64,000 nt of DNA from Sarcophilus harrisii (GCF_902635505.1 NC_045432.1:72051823-72115822); one strand, 5' to 3'. Positions 21,105 to 32,714 are shown, numbered from the stretch's first letter. Made by a program: numbers and translations. The notes: generated by a model not told the origin, from the sequence alone.

Positions 21105-21262
21105 CACTGGATCAATCAACAAGCATTTATTAAGCACCTACTACTCGCCAGGCACGATGCTGGGTGCTGGGGATACAAAGACAAAGATGAAACAATCCCT
21201 GTTCTCCATTCAAATGGAAGAGACGCCAAGTGTGTGCAGCATAAATACAAAGACAGCGATCC
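21105..21262 (-). mobile_element. L2 3' terminus, antisense
   Basis: aagcatttattaagcaccta and tgctgggtgctggggataca, then gaaacaatccctgttctcca. Confidence 0.8.
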
Positions 21263-21371
21263 TAAAGCACCCCGGCTTCCTCAACTACATATGCGTCTAC
21301 CTGGGGAATGACAAGTGTAGAATTAGAACTCAAATTCTAGCTCATCAAGCTTCATAAATGAGGAACCCGGA

Positions 21372-21567
21372 GGGGAGTTGGGGTCAAATCTAGCTTCACA
21401 CTCACTGACTTCAGACCTGGGCAAGTCCCTTGCCCTATCACAATTTCCTCAGCTGTAAAAATGGGGAGAATATAGCACCTCCTCCTGGAGTTGTGAGGAG
21501 CAAATGAGATTTCAATTGTAAAGTGGTCTGTAAACCTTAGAGAATTATAGAAATTACTATTATTCCC
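21372..21567 (+). mobile_element. MIR-like SINE with L2-type tail
   Basis: ctgggcaagtcccttgccct, acaatttcctcagctgtaaa, then gttgtgaggagcaaatgaga and taaagtggtctgtaaacctt. Confidence 0.8.
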
Positions 21568-21639
21568 ACACTGCTGAATTTTTCATGTCATTGCACCAAA
21601 AGCAATGGGGACAGACAGAGTCCCTGGAGGCTTTAGTCT

Positions 21640-22060
21640 ACTGTCATATTTGTACAGAAAAAGAATTTCAGATTTAAAAGGATCCAGAGAGGCCATCTGA
21701 CTCCCCCCACCCACCTTCAACAACATCCCAGATGAGCAATCATCCAGCTCCACCTTAAACACTCTGCCTAAGGGGAGCTCACTACCTCCTAAGACATCCC
21801 ATTCCAACATTTGAACATCTCATTTGTTTTTTTTCTGACAGAAAGCCTAAATTTCCCCCTCTGCTACGTATGTCATGGCTACTAGATTCTGTCATTTGGG
21901 GCCAAGCAAAACATATCTCATCTGTCTTCCAAGAGCCAGCCCCTCAAAAGCAGGAAATTCACTTCTCATGTCTTTCTCAATATATAGCGCAGAATTGAAC
22001 GCAGTGCTCAGATCTTGGTTCCCCATATTGGGAAGGAAAAATTGAGGACTGTCATAGTTG
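21640..22060 (-). mobile_element. CR1/L3 LINE 3' region, antisense
   Basis: The order of landmarks (gagctcactacctcctaaga, catcccattccaacatttga, ctaaatttccccctctgcta, attgaacgcagtgctcagat) follows the antisense CR1/L3 3' end also seen more clearly at 47.4 and 61.6 kb. Confidence 0.6.
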
Positions 22061-23320
22061 TGGAGAGTTGACTCACTCTAAGCCTCCATGGCTTTTAAGT
22101 TGGAAGCCTATAAAAGGAAAGCCAAAGGTCGTACAGACACTGATTTTGAGTAGCGTCAAGGGCCGCCAGGAGAGGCCTGGGCTAAACAGTGACCAAAATC
22201 CGTGTACCTCTCTTGCCCCCTGAAAAACCCTCTTCCCCATGCCCTTACGTGTCTATTTACAAAATCTTTGCTGAGGAGTAAATGGGGAGTGAGGGAGCAC
22301 CCCTTCCCCAAGGGCTGCGTTTTCAAAGGAGACGTCAAAGTGTCTCAAACACAATTCTCACTCACCACTCGAGAAGAAATGAAATCGACGGCAGCCCGGA
22401 AATGCCTATAAAATGTCGGGGGACACAGGTTCTCCCGAAAGATGCCCCAAGTCAACTGCCATTTGGACAAAAAAAATCTCTGAATAACAGAAGGCCTTTC
22501 TGAACCCCAGTCAATTCTTCCCAACTACATTTAACCCGATGACTTTCTATCGCCACAAAACATAGATTAACCAGAACTTTCAGGGCATGGATTCCAGTCC
22601 GTTCCTTCTGTTAGCTAAGGATTAAGCAGGAAAAACTTTCTGTTCCCCCCTTCAGTGCTGAAAGTCTATGTTGCATAAGTCCAAAGGACAGGTAAGAAAC
22701 AGTTTTCTTAGCAGAGAGGTGGGGACTACGGGTGCAGACTATTGCACAGACCACCAGAAAAGGCAACTGTAGCGGTTACTTGTGCTCAGCTGTTTTTCCT
22801 CATTACAAGGGAAGTTTGGGGTTCTTTGGAGGGAGAAGTGAGCATAAAAACCAATAGGTATAAATACAACTTTTAAAAAATAAATGCAAAACGAGTCCTT
22901 TTTCTGGCTCAGGAAATGGCTACTAAGCATGTTCTCGTGAAAGCCTGCATCTTTCCTTGGTCCCTCAATATCTTTCCTGAAATTTTAACAATGCCAAGCC
23001 ATGACCTCTATTTAGAATTTTAGCAAAGTAAATCACTGATATCAGCATGTTTTCTTCTTATTTGCTCCTTTCTCCTACAAGCCAACTACAGAGCCACTTC
23101 TGATTAACTATGAATTCTGCCTGGTGAGGGTGCAATTAATGGAGATTTACTTGTCCTTTGAAGCTCAAGGGTTATGATTCTGTTCCCAATTCACTCTCTC
23201 TCACTGGGCTGGTCACTGTAAAGGAACTGGAATTATATGGAAGAAAAGCCTCATTTTCATCAATACCGCAGGATTCCTGGATTGAACAACCTTTAAGGTG
23301 GATCATTTTTGTGGGACATC
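22061..23320. other. Single-copy-looking block
   Basis: About 1.25 kb has no recognised repeat. The AT-balanced part 23,020-23,290 (for example gtgcaattaatggagattta) is a reasonable conserved-element candidate. Confidence 0.3.
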
Positions 23321-23324
23321 CATA

Positions 23325-23660
23325 GTTGTTATCGTTCGCCCTTCATTTTCGAAGAGGACCATTGATGTCACGGGGTTATGTCTTGACTTTCATGGGAATT
23401 GGATTTAGGACTTACCCAAAATCATGAGCCTCACTCTTTCTTCCTGAGGCAGCAGGATCCAGTGGCAGGACAAAAGTCAGGATGACTGGCGATGGCCCAG
23501 GGTGCAGCGGGCGCCTTGGCATCTTTGAATCTAACCAGACGCTAAGTCCTCCGTAATCGGCCACCTTTGTGGTCCTTGGAACAAATGGTTCTAATCCTCC
23601 CGATCAGGTAGGGAAAGTCTTCATAAGTTTGAGACTGACTCACCTAGGGGTTTGAGGCCT
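23325..23660 (+). mobile_element. Dispersed repeat of undetermined class
   Basis: Starts with ttgttatcgttcgcccttca, then ttcgaagaggaccattgatg. I remember this opening as a common marsupial dispersed repeat, but I cannot name its class or give its true right end. Confidence 0.35.
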
Positions 23661-24348
23661 ATTGCTGACCTTTCCTGGCTGAGCCTGTCTGCTGACATGG
23701 TTTACTGGGGTTTGGGCGCTGTGCACAGTACACCAGAAGTCCTACTCCTCCCTGAACACCCTAAATGCTCTGTACATACACAGTAGTAAGTACCTAAGGC
23801 AACCAGAACTTTGTCTCAAGGTGCTGAGAGAGGTGGGGCATCGTACTTCCTGAGGGCCTGAGACTACTGAACATTTCCTAAATCTTACCATCATCTATTG
23901 ACTTCTGACCCCACCCAAAGCACAAAATGATTGCCTCCAGGTTTCTATTACCTTGGGCAACAAATGTGTGCTGGTATCAGCTCTGGAGAACTGATTGATA
24001 AATTCTCAGCGTGAGCATTTTGACCCCAGAAATCAGAAAAAGCTGCAAATCAGGTCTCGACTTATTGTTTTGTTCACTTAAGAGTGATGGAGAAAATGTT
24101 AGTGATGCTAATTAAACTTAAAAGTGTCTTGAGCTTCCTTTTTTTAAGAAGGAAAGCTGATTGTTAAATATTTATCAGCACATCTTCCACTTCCATTCCC
24201 CCTCCCCCCCCCCGAGGGACTCAATCCAGGCCCCAGGGAAGACAAGCTACCCACTTTCCTAGCAGATGGTACCTGCAGGCATACTGTCCCCTGCACTGCT
24301 ACCACTTCCATTTTGACCCTCGTCCCCCCAATTGAACTTGGTCCAGGC
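23661..24348. other. Unassigned
   Basis: Nothing is recognised. It contains a 10-base C run at 24,204-24,213. Confidence 0.25.
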
Positions 24349-24366
24349 ACAAATATTCCTGGTTCC

Positions 24367-25419
24367 TGGGAAAAAAAAGTTTACATCCAAGGGTTCTGAT
24401 TAAAGGCTTCATTTCTAACATATATAGAGAACTGACTCACATTTATAAGAATATAAGCCATTCTTGAATTGAAAAATGGTCAAAGGATATGAACAATTTT
24501 CAGATGATGAAATTCAAGTCATTTCTAGTCATATGAAAAAATGCTTTGTCATTTGATTAGAGAAATACAAATTAAAACACTGAGGTCCCACTACACACCT
24601 CTCAGGTTGGCTAAGATGACAGGAAAAAATAATGACGAATGTTGGAGGAGATGTGGGAAAACTGGGACATTAAGATACTGCTGGTGGAACTGTGAACTGA
24701 GCTAACCATTCTGGAGAGCAATTTGGAATGATGCCTAAGGGCTCTCAAACTCTGCATCCCTTTGGTCCAGTTTCTACTGGGATTATATCCCAAAAAGATC
24801 TTAAAGGAAGGAAAGGGGACCCACATGTGCAAAAATGTTTGTGGCGGCCCTCTTTGTAGTGGCAAAGAACTGGAAACTGAGTGGCTGCCCATCAGTTGGA
24901 GAATGGCTGAATAAATTGTGGTATATGAATGTGATGGAATATTATTGTTCTGTAAGAAATGACCAACAGGATGATTTCAGAAAGGCCTGGAGAGACTTAC
25001 ACGAACTGATGCTGAGGGAAATGAGCAGGAGCAGGAGATCACTATACACGGCAACAAGATTATATGATGATGAACTCTGATGGACTTAGCTCTCACCAAC
25101 AATGAGGCGATTCAGACCAGTTCTAATGGTCTTATGATGGCAAAAGCCCAGAGAGAGGACTATAGGGACTGGATCTTGATCATAGCAAAGTATTTCCACC
25201 TTTTATTGTTGTTTGCTTTCATTTTGTTTTGTTTCTTTTTTTTTTCCTTTTTGACGTGATTTTTCTTGTGCAGCATGTACAAGGGTGGGGAAGGGAGGGA
25301 GAAAAAATTTTGGAAGACAAGGTTTTACAAGGGTGAATGTTGACATCTATGTGTATGTCTTGAAAATAAAAAAGCTTTAATTAAAAAAATAATAATTTTA
25401 AGCTCAAAAAAAGCAAACA
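24367..25419 (+). mobile_element. 5'-truncated L1, about 1.05 kb
   Basis: It carries the end of ORF2. An upstream part includes gtcatatgaaaaaatgcttt, then ggaactgtgaactgagctaa. An open stretch of 81 codons at 24,835-25,080 starts FVAALFVVAKNWKLSGCPSV and includes NKLWYMNVMEYYCSV, like the ORF2p C-terminus of other mammals. The 3'UTR ends in an A-rich tail. acaaatattcctggttcc (24,349-24,366) and acaaatattactggttcc (25,420-25,437) are an 18-bp target-site duplication with one mismatch. Confidence 0.92.
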
Positions 25420-25437
25420 ACAAATATTACTGGTTCC

Positions 25438-26050
25438 AACCCCGAATCCATTCACATATAAGACCCAATTTTAGTCTTTTGCACATTCAGACTACAATGC
25501 ATTAGCTTTATGATCTTACCAAATAGCCCTTTAAGGACATACTTGCAGGCTTTTCAAGTCAGGAAAATATTTGTTGGGAAAGCAATATTATCCTTGAAAG
25601 GACTTCTCATTTCAGTTTGATTGTCCTCGGAGAGATATTATTCCCAATCAACCGCTGCTGGCTCTAATCTGAGGGCAGCTGTAATTAGTTAAAAGGAGTC
25701 TGCAGACGGGGTACTGGTTGGATCCTGCTCTACCTGGCTCACAAAATAATTACATTTTCAACTTAATGAAGAGTCCAGCCGTTAAAAGCAACTCACATTG
25801 TAACCTAGCAGCAGCAGTGTATATGTGTCTATATGTATATGTGTATGAGTGTGTGTAGGGAAGATACACTTACGTGGAAATGGGAGCTTTGGTTTTTGTT
25901 TGATTTTATTGGCTCAACAAATTTAGTGGCCTTGAAAAGTGCTTGTTTGACAGCTAGGGGTAAAGGGACTTATTAACAATGCCAGCCTTGACCTGTTGAA
26001 AAGCACATAGGACTAAAGAAGAACCTAATAAGAAGAAAGTACCTTTGTTC
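25438..26050. other. Single-copy-looking block, candidate conserved non-coding element
   Basis: No repeat is recognised. 25,590-25,800 has homeodomain-type ATTA cores (gctgtaattagttaaaagga, aataattacattttcaactt) in balanced sequence. An imperfect TG tract follows at about 25,818-25,857. Confidence 0.3.
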
Positions 26051-26054
26051 TGAT

Positions 26055-26155
26055 AAGGAAGGAAGGAAGGAGGGAGGGAGGGAAAAGGGAAGGAGGGAAG
26101 GAAGGAGGAAGGAAAGAGGGAGGGAGAAAGGGAGAGAGGAAGGAAACTTAATATA
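26055..26155 (+). repeat. GGAA/GA-rich low-complexity tract
   Basis: Degenerate GGAA and GGGA units run for about 100 bp. Confidence 0.9.
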
Positions 26156-26277
26156 AGCTTCACATGAGCAAAGGAAGCAAAGGAAGGAAGGAAAGGGGCA
26201 GGAATAACTTCCTCAGTGTCTTCCTCACTGTCTCTCACCCCCACCATCAACCAGCCTAGCAGGTCAATCCAATCCCA

Positions 26278-27180
26278 TGCGATGCACATTTATTAAGCAT
26301 CTACTGAGTGTCAGGCATTATGGTAGGAGCTAATCAAATGGTCCCTGCCCTCCAAAGGGTTACATCAATGGGGGGGGGGGGATACACTGTGTATACACAT
26401 CAGTAAATATAATTTGAGAAGAGAGAACTGACTCCTCAAGGGACTAGGAAAAAGATTCCTGTAGAAGTGGCCCTCGAGCTGAGCCGTGAGGAAGCAGAGG
26501 TGTTTGAAGAAGGGTAAGGAGCCTAATAGAAAGGTAGGCTCAGCCAGACGATGGATTTGGGTGAGAAGGTGAGGAGTCTGCATTTTATCCTGGAGGTAAG
26601 AGGGAGCTATTGAAGGTCCTTAAGAAGAGAGAGTGTCATGATCAGATCTGTACTTTAGGAAGCTATTTTGGCAATGATGAGAGAGTGGACTGGAGTGGGG
26701 AGACCTTTGAAACAGGAAGAGCAATTAGGAGATGACTGCCATGAGCCAGGAGAGAGGTGATGAGGGCCTGACCTTGAGTGGGTCAAGGGCAGGAATAGGA
26801 AAAACATCGTGGGTGGAGAAGCCCTATGTCGGATGCGTGGGACAAGGAAGAGGAACTCAACCCGAGGATGACTTGGAGGTCAGTGCCGGCTAATGCGGGC
26901 AACTGGCGGGCCCACGGTGCCCTCCCCGGAATCTGGAGAAGTCTGGAGGACGGCTGCATGGGGGTGGAGGCTGAGGGGAAGAGAATGAACTCCTTTTTGG
27001 ACATGCCGTGTCACAGATGTCTATGGAACACCCAAGTCAAGGTACCCAATGGGTAGTGGACGGAGCAAAACAGCGGGCAAAGCAGGAATGGAGTTCGTCA
27101 AAGAGAGCGGGGCCCCGGGTACCGCTCGGGAAAATTCCCATCATTCATTAGAGGGTGACCCAGATGAATGGACGCATTCT
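26278..27180 (-). mobile_element. L2 3'UTR and ORF2 end, antisense, about 0.9 kb
   Basis: Landmarks in order: cacatttattaagcatctac, gccctcgagctgagccgtga, gcattttatcctggaggtaa, gtggactggagtggggagac, gaactcctttttggacatgc. The segment at 26,740-26,963 is one arm of an inverted pair with 28,395-28,617. Confidence 0.8.
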
Positions 27181-28394
27181 CCTAGGCTTCGGGCAGCAGC
27201 CGAAGGAGGGGGAAGGAGATCGGAGCCCAGTCTACACCGTGGCGGAGCACAATAACAGCTGGAGCCTCTGGCAGGACGAGGGGAGGGAGGGTGGCTGCTT
27301 GGGGAGCGGGGTAAGCAGAGAGGCCCGGAATAGGGTTTCCAGAGCAGGAGATGTGCACAGTTACCGAGATGCCAAACTATCAAAATAAGCCCAGTTGAGG
27401 AGGGGGGTGCGCGGGAGGCAGAGCACGAGAGGCGGTTTTTCCAAGAGGCCTCCAGGAAAAGATTTTTAATGGAAATATAAGCTTCATCTGAGCAAATGAA
27501 GCGGGGGGAGGCAGGGGGCAGTAATGTAAATCCCTCCTGAGCCTTACATGCTCCATCGTCCTGCTGGATTTTAGAGGGAAGAGACCCCGTCTCCAGCCGC
27601 TGCGGAGCTTAGCCTTTGCCCTGGGCTGGTATAGCTCATTCCCATCAGGCTGCAGTTGACTGGCAGGCAGGAAATGAACTTTTCTTGGAAGGCAGAGTAA
27701 GGGGAGGCAGACAGCGAGCCACACATGGGATCTCATCTCCCAGCCGTTTCACCGAGTTTTCAATTCTAGCAGATTCTGCTACATCTCTCTGACTTCCCGG
27801 AGCTGTCCATGGGGTCACTCGTCTCACACTTCAGGGCTCAGTCTTCTCCCAAGATACTGTAGCATTTTTTTTTAACATACCCACTCCCAGGAGGACAAGA
27901 CCCCCGTGTGGCCAATCCTGGCAAAGGCAGCCAGAGAGGCATCTGGATGTCTAAGCTAAAGCTCAGAGCCTTACAGGGGACCCACTAGGGGAGATTTCAG
28001 GGAGGTCAGGAAGGAGGACCCTCTTTTCTCTGTCTCCTCCATTACAGGCCTTTGGGCTTCACGCACTAATACTCCAGTACATCGGTGAGCTCACCGATTC
28101 AGGAATCCCCTCTAAGTGTGTAGATCGCAACCCCTCTGTGCCCGCTCACCCCAAGTATCACCTCTCATCCCGGGAGTTCTGCTCCTTGCCCTTTCATGAG
28201 TTCACTCAGAAGGGTCTCCCTCCCTAAAGAACGGGACTCTCCCTTGGTCCACAATACCCACGGGGCCCAATGACCATCCATCAGTTGTCCTCCATCTTGC
28301 CACACGTTCACTCTATCTTTTTGGCCCTCACGTTGTTTCTTTGATTACATCCTTTGCTCCACTTCTCCTTTGCTTGTTTTGCCTCATTTGTAGT
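27181..28394. other. Unassigned, GC-rich on the left
   Basis: 27,474-27,540 (aatataagcttcatctgagc onward) is a relative of 26,150-26,220 (aatataagcttcacatgagc). 28,091-28,145 belongs to an unnamed dispersed family also seen near 29,350 and 29,945. No gene is recognised. Confidence 0.3.
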
Positions 28395-28617
28395 TGCCGT
28401 AGTATGGAGTTGCCCCCATGCAGCCATCCTCCACACTTCTCTGGATTCTGGGAAGGGCACCGTTGACCCGCCAGTTGCCCACATTAGCCAAGTCATCCTC
28501 GGGTTGAGTTCCTCTTCCTTGTCCCACACATCTGACATAGGGCTTCTCTGCCCACTATGTTTTCTATTCATCTCCTTGAGCCACTCAAAGTCAGGCCCTC
28601 ATGGCCTCTCTCCTGGC
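28395..28617 (+). mobile_element. L2-derived segment, reverse-complement partner of 26,740-26,963
   Basis: Its reverse complement and the left arm share long identical runs such as gtgggacaaggaagaggaac and ctcaacccgaggatgacttg. By eye they are roughly 85-90% alike across about 215 bp. The left arm has about a dozen extra bases (aggtcagtgccgg) that the right arm lacks. Confidence 0.75.
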
Positions 28618-28892
28618 TTACCGCACCCCCCCAGCTGTCCATCGCACTCCAAAGGATAACTCGTTTCTGTGGCTTTGGCCTGAAGGTCACGCGGCAAACC
28701 CTAAACTAAGGAACAGCATCACTGAGGGCGGGACGCAGAGGGGCTTTCCAAGTGCCAGACACACAGCCTGGCTCTGAAGAGGTTAAATGATAAATGCCAA
28801 AAGGACTGAACTGGATGATCTGAGGACTGGTGAACACCATGAGCAACCAGAATCCCACAGGGCCGTCGGGAAGCACGGCCCCTTCCTCCTGA

Positions 28893-28975
28893 CAGAGTCA
28901 GTCGGCGGACATTCAGTAAGCACTTTCCACGTACCAAGCACTGTGCCAGGCACATTGATTAAGCTGGGGGCCAAG
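28893..28975 (-). mobile_element. L2 3' terminus, antisense
   Basis: cggacattcagtaagcactt and ccaagcactgtgccaggcac. Confidence 0.65.
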
Positions 28976-29156
28976 GGACAGAAAGTAGGGGCAGAGGCCT
29001 GCATTGTAGGTCAAACAAGGCACCTGTGTGCCAAGGGGAAGAAGTCAAAGGGCATTCCCTATTGAACAGAAATATTTGACAGATATTTACATGGGAGAAC
29101 TAGCAGTAAATTACACACTCAAAGGTATCTGGCTGGGAAAAAACCCACCAGCTGGG

Positions 29157-29307
29157 TATTTTTTTTTCTTTGCTGAGATAATTGGGGTTAAGTGACTTGC
29201 CCAGGGTCACACAGCTAGGAAGTATTAAGTGTCTGAGGCCAGATTTTAACTCGGGTCCTCCTGACTTCAGGGCGGGTGCTCCATCCACTGAGCCACCCGG
29301 CTGCCCC
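29157..29307 (-). mobile_element. WSINE1-like SINE
   Basis: Reverse reading gives the GGGGCAGCCGGGTGGCTC head and the ACCCCAATTATCTCAG end with a poly-A. Divergence is low by eye. I could not see a clean target-site duplication. The next 400 bases are unassigned apart from an unnamed-family scrap near 29,350-29,455. Confidence 0.85.
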
Positions 29308-29714
29308 AAGCCAATATATTTTTGATTCCAACATAACGTGAGGATGTTTTGGTCCGGAGCTGTGATTTTATTGATATAAAGAACTCCTCCTGAGGACATT
29401 TCCTTCACTGATGCAGATCAGCCCCTTCCAGAGCTGCAACGAACCATCTGTGCACCTAGGCCAAGTGCTAGTGGGGAAGGAGAGGGATATTGAGTGCGCC
29501 TTGGATAGAATCCCCAAGAAGAAGAAGTCGAGCTACTGCTTGGGGGAGATGTGAAGGGGACTGAGCAGGCAAGGACCAAGGGTATGGTCAGTGAGGGAGG
29601 TAGGACACCCTCAGACGGTACCATCAGCCCCCTCTGAATTTCCCATCCTAAGGCCAAGTCTCAGTGGCCCTATTCTAGTTATAGAGCAGGCAATCGCAAC
29701 TGACATCTTCAGCC

Positions 29715-29850
29715 AAGTAGCTGAGGTGCTGAGAGTGACGTGACTTTCCCGGGGTCACTTGGCCAGAATGTGTCAGAGGCGGGACACAAATGCGAGTCTC
29801 CTAACTTCCAAGATGGGCACTTTATCCACCACGCTGCACCTCCTCCCAAT
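29715..29850 (-). mobile_element. MIR-like SINE, head side
   Basis: tcccggggtcacttggccag, gaggcgggacacaaatgcga and tatccaccacgctgcacctc: antisense core to head. Confidence 0.65.
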
Positions 29851-30950
29851 GCAGCATGACTCAGCTCAGAATTATGGAGCGTATTAACATATGCATTAGT
29901 TATTCCAAGGAGACTTTCCAGTTTCACCAGCACCATCTTTTACCTCAGCAATTCAGGCGTTCCCTCCAAGAAGGCAGATCGCGATTCCTCTATGGCTGCC
30001 CATCTTGTGCCATTCTCCTCCGTGTCTTCCCAGGAGGTCACTGCCCGCTTCTGTTCCCATTGTCAGACTTCATTTTCTATAGTATCAGACTGGAGTAGAA
30101 TGGTCACCTCCTTGGAGGTAGAGACCACATGCTCCCGGTGACTGGCACGTGGGACCCCTGCCTACCACAGGCCAGAGCAATGCCCGCTGCCTCATTCCTT
30201 AGCTCCTTATTCCATCATCTCAGAACGAGACAATTCTCGGGGTTTCCCCCAAAAGTGGCTTCCCAAGGAAGGAGAGGAGGCTCTTACCGAGTCCAATTTT
30301 CCAAACCAGGCCCAGCCAGGAACTGAATGATGACCTTCTCCGATGAGGGAACGGGGATCTCTGAGGCAGAAGTGTGTCCTATTCATCAGCCTGTTCTTCC
30401 TGTGTCATTTAGAAGCCAAGGGCACCCAGAAAAGCACATTGCTGACAGCTAACACCCACAAAGGTCCATTATGAACTCCCCACTTTTTAGCACAGGGGAA
30501 ATAAGAGAGGGCTCTTTGCCTTTTTAATCATTTCTCCCTGACAATCTTTCCTGCCGGTAGTTGGGGGGGGGGCAAGGAGGATTCTGGGAGCTGTTAGGTA
30601 ATTTTTTATGGTGCATTTATGCCCTTCTTCAACCTTGGGGGAGGGGGTGCTCTCTACTTACAATAATTAGTCAAATAAAACTCCGGACCACAAAAAAAAC
30701 TAACAAGAACTTCCTCAGAGTGGCAAAGCAATGGATTATCATTAGTGACTCATTTCTCAGCTGGCACATTCTCTGGTGGCAGCCCGGATACATGGGCCAA
30801 GTCTTGGAGACAAAGAGCTCTTCCCCCATGCGATGAAAGCCCTCGCTCCAGGATGCTCACCCACTCTAGCCTGCTGGACAACTCTGTCTGGATGGCCTGC
30901 AGAATCTCAAACCAAACAAGACTTAAAAAAAACAAACTCATTAGCCATTT
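29851..30950. other. Mostly unassigned; weak L2 and MIR scraps
   Basis: 30,085-30,160 (aatggtcacctccttggagg onward) resembles an L2 3' end and 30,430-30,530 a decayed antisense MIR. 29,925-30,010 belongs to the unnamed dispersed family. A G run lies near 30,562-30,571. Confidence 0.3.
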
Positions 30951-30954
30951 CCTG

Positions 30955-31685
30955 AAAGCCGCCCCTCTTCCACACTTCCCATCTCTGTGGAAGGCACCAG
31001 CAACCTTCCAGTTACTCAGATTCCTGACTCAGAGTCATCACTGCTATCTTCTCACTCCTCACTTCTCCCTCCACCCACTGTATCTCAACCGATTGGGGGC
31101 CCTGGGCCAACCTCGATGGCCTCCCGATTGGTTTCCCCGCCTCAAGGCTCCTCTTGATCCATCTTCCAAGGAGCCACCGAGAACTAGAAGTCAATCCCTC
31201 TATTCGTGGCCTCGAGCTGACCTTGCCAGTCTTCTCTAGCATCCTGAATCCCAATGTCTCTCCTTTCTCGAATCTGCAATCTCTCCCCGTCTACTATTTC
31301 CTAAACTAAAGTGGCCGGCTTGCTGTTCCCCCTTCTACAACATTCTGTTTCCCAACGCCATGCCTTTGTACGGGCCGTCCCTCATACCGGGAATCCGCTC
31401 GTTCTTCACCTCTACCTCTTGGGGTCCCTAATTCTCTTCGAGGTTCGGCTAGATTTCTATGTCCCCATCCTCCCAAATGTCAGTGCTCCCTGTCCCTCCT
31501 TCCCGTTACTGGGATGACTTACTTTCTGTCCTGCTCAGTTTTTCCTATTATTTTGTATTTATCTTTCCTATCCGTGCCCGTCCCCAGTAAAATGTAAGCT
31601 CCTTAAGGGCTGAGGCAGTTTCATTTGGGGTTTTATATCCCTGAACCTCACCCATAAATGCTCGGGAAATTCAATATAGTTGAGA
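30955..31685 (+). mobile_element. L2 ORF2 end and 3'UTR
   Basis: cagagtcatcactgctatct, ttgatccatcttccaaggag, ccaacgccatgcctttgtac, aaaatgtaagctccttaagg and aaatgctcgggaaattcaat follow L2 order over 0.73 kb. Confidence 0.75.
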
Positions 31686-31754
31686 ACATCATTTTAAATG
31701 TTATATACCACCGACCTGTGACTCAGTACCATGGACAACTCTCTGACCCTGACC

Positions 31755-31960
31755 GGGCACTAGGTGGCGTGGTGGGTAGAACACCTGGAGGAGGGGCGGT
31801 TCAAATCCAGGCTTGGACTTTGACTGACGCGTGACCATCAACCCTCTCGGGCTCAGTTTTCTCATCTATAAAATGAGGATAATAATAGCATTTGCCCCAT
31901 TGGGTTATTTGGAAAATCAGATGCAAGATTGGTAATGTACTTTGCAGATCTTTACTATAT
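31755..31960 (+). mobile_element. CORE-SINE with L2-type tail
   Basis: ggcactaggtggcgtggtgg head, cggttcaaatccaggcttgg B-box region, tataaaatgaggataataat core, and a tail atgtactttgcagatcttta. Confidence 0.8.
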
Positions 31961-32160
31961 AAGTACACTATATAGATATTATATATAATATATATACACA
32001 AATTACATATATTATATAATATATAAGTATACTATATATGTAATATAATACATATAGATTTTAAAATATTATTTATAATAATATATTAATATATAATATA
32101 ATCTCTAAGTTTACTACATATATAAGTATTATATAACAAAGACGCTATTCTTATTTAAAT
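31961..32160. repeat. AT-rich (TA)n-like low-complexity island
   Basis: Irregular TATA/ATAT units for about 170 bp directly after the SINE tail, consistent with expansion of its AT end. Confidence 0.85.
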
Positions 32161-32344
32161 GATTTATCATATCATTCTATTTAAGCCGATACGATTTAAG
32201 TTGCAGAGCAGCTGCCTCCACGATGGTAGAGGAAGTCTCCTCACCAGGAAAAATTCCAGGCCCACTCCCATTCCCTAGAAACGTCGGGAAGGATGAAGGG
32301 GAAAGGGGCGCTGTTTGATGGAAGCCGGGCTCCACGGGAACTCT

Positions 32345-32480
32345 GTGATACAGTGGGAAGAGCAGCATCGTGGGACCTCCGGAAAGTCGCCTTACCGCTC
32401 TAGAGTTCTGTCTCCTTACCTGTAAAACGGGCTGATAATCCTGCCCCTTTATCTCTGTCATGGCTATTACAAGGAATTCC
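32345..32480 (+). mobile_element. MIR-like SINE, decayed
   Basis: tctgtgatacagtgggaaga, tctgtctccttacctgtaaa and cgggctgataatcctgcccc. From 32,481 to 32,714 nothing certain is seen. Confidence 0.55.
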
Positions 32481-32714
32481 TGAATCGTACAACTGGAAAG
32501 GATGTCGCCTGTTAGCTCGTCCAAGCCAGACCCAGTGAAACTTGGCAGCAAGTGGGAAGCTCCAGGGCATCTTGCTGGGTGACTCGGTCGCGCCATCCAG
32601 CCCAAACGTGCCCACTCTGCCCCCCACTCTACCTGGGGCCTCCCTGTGGCAGCAACGGCTGACATGTCCTCCCTCCCGCCCTTCCTCTTCTCCCTGTCAC
32701 TTCCTCCAACCCCT

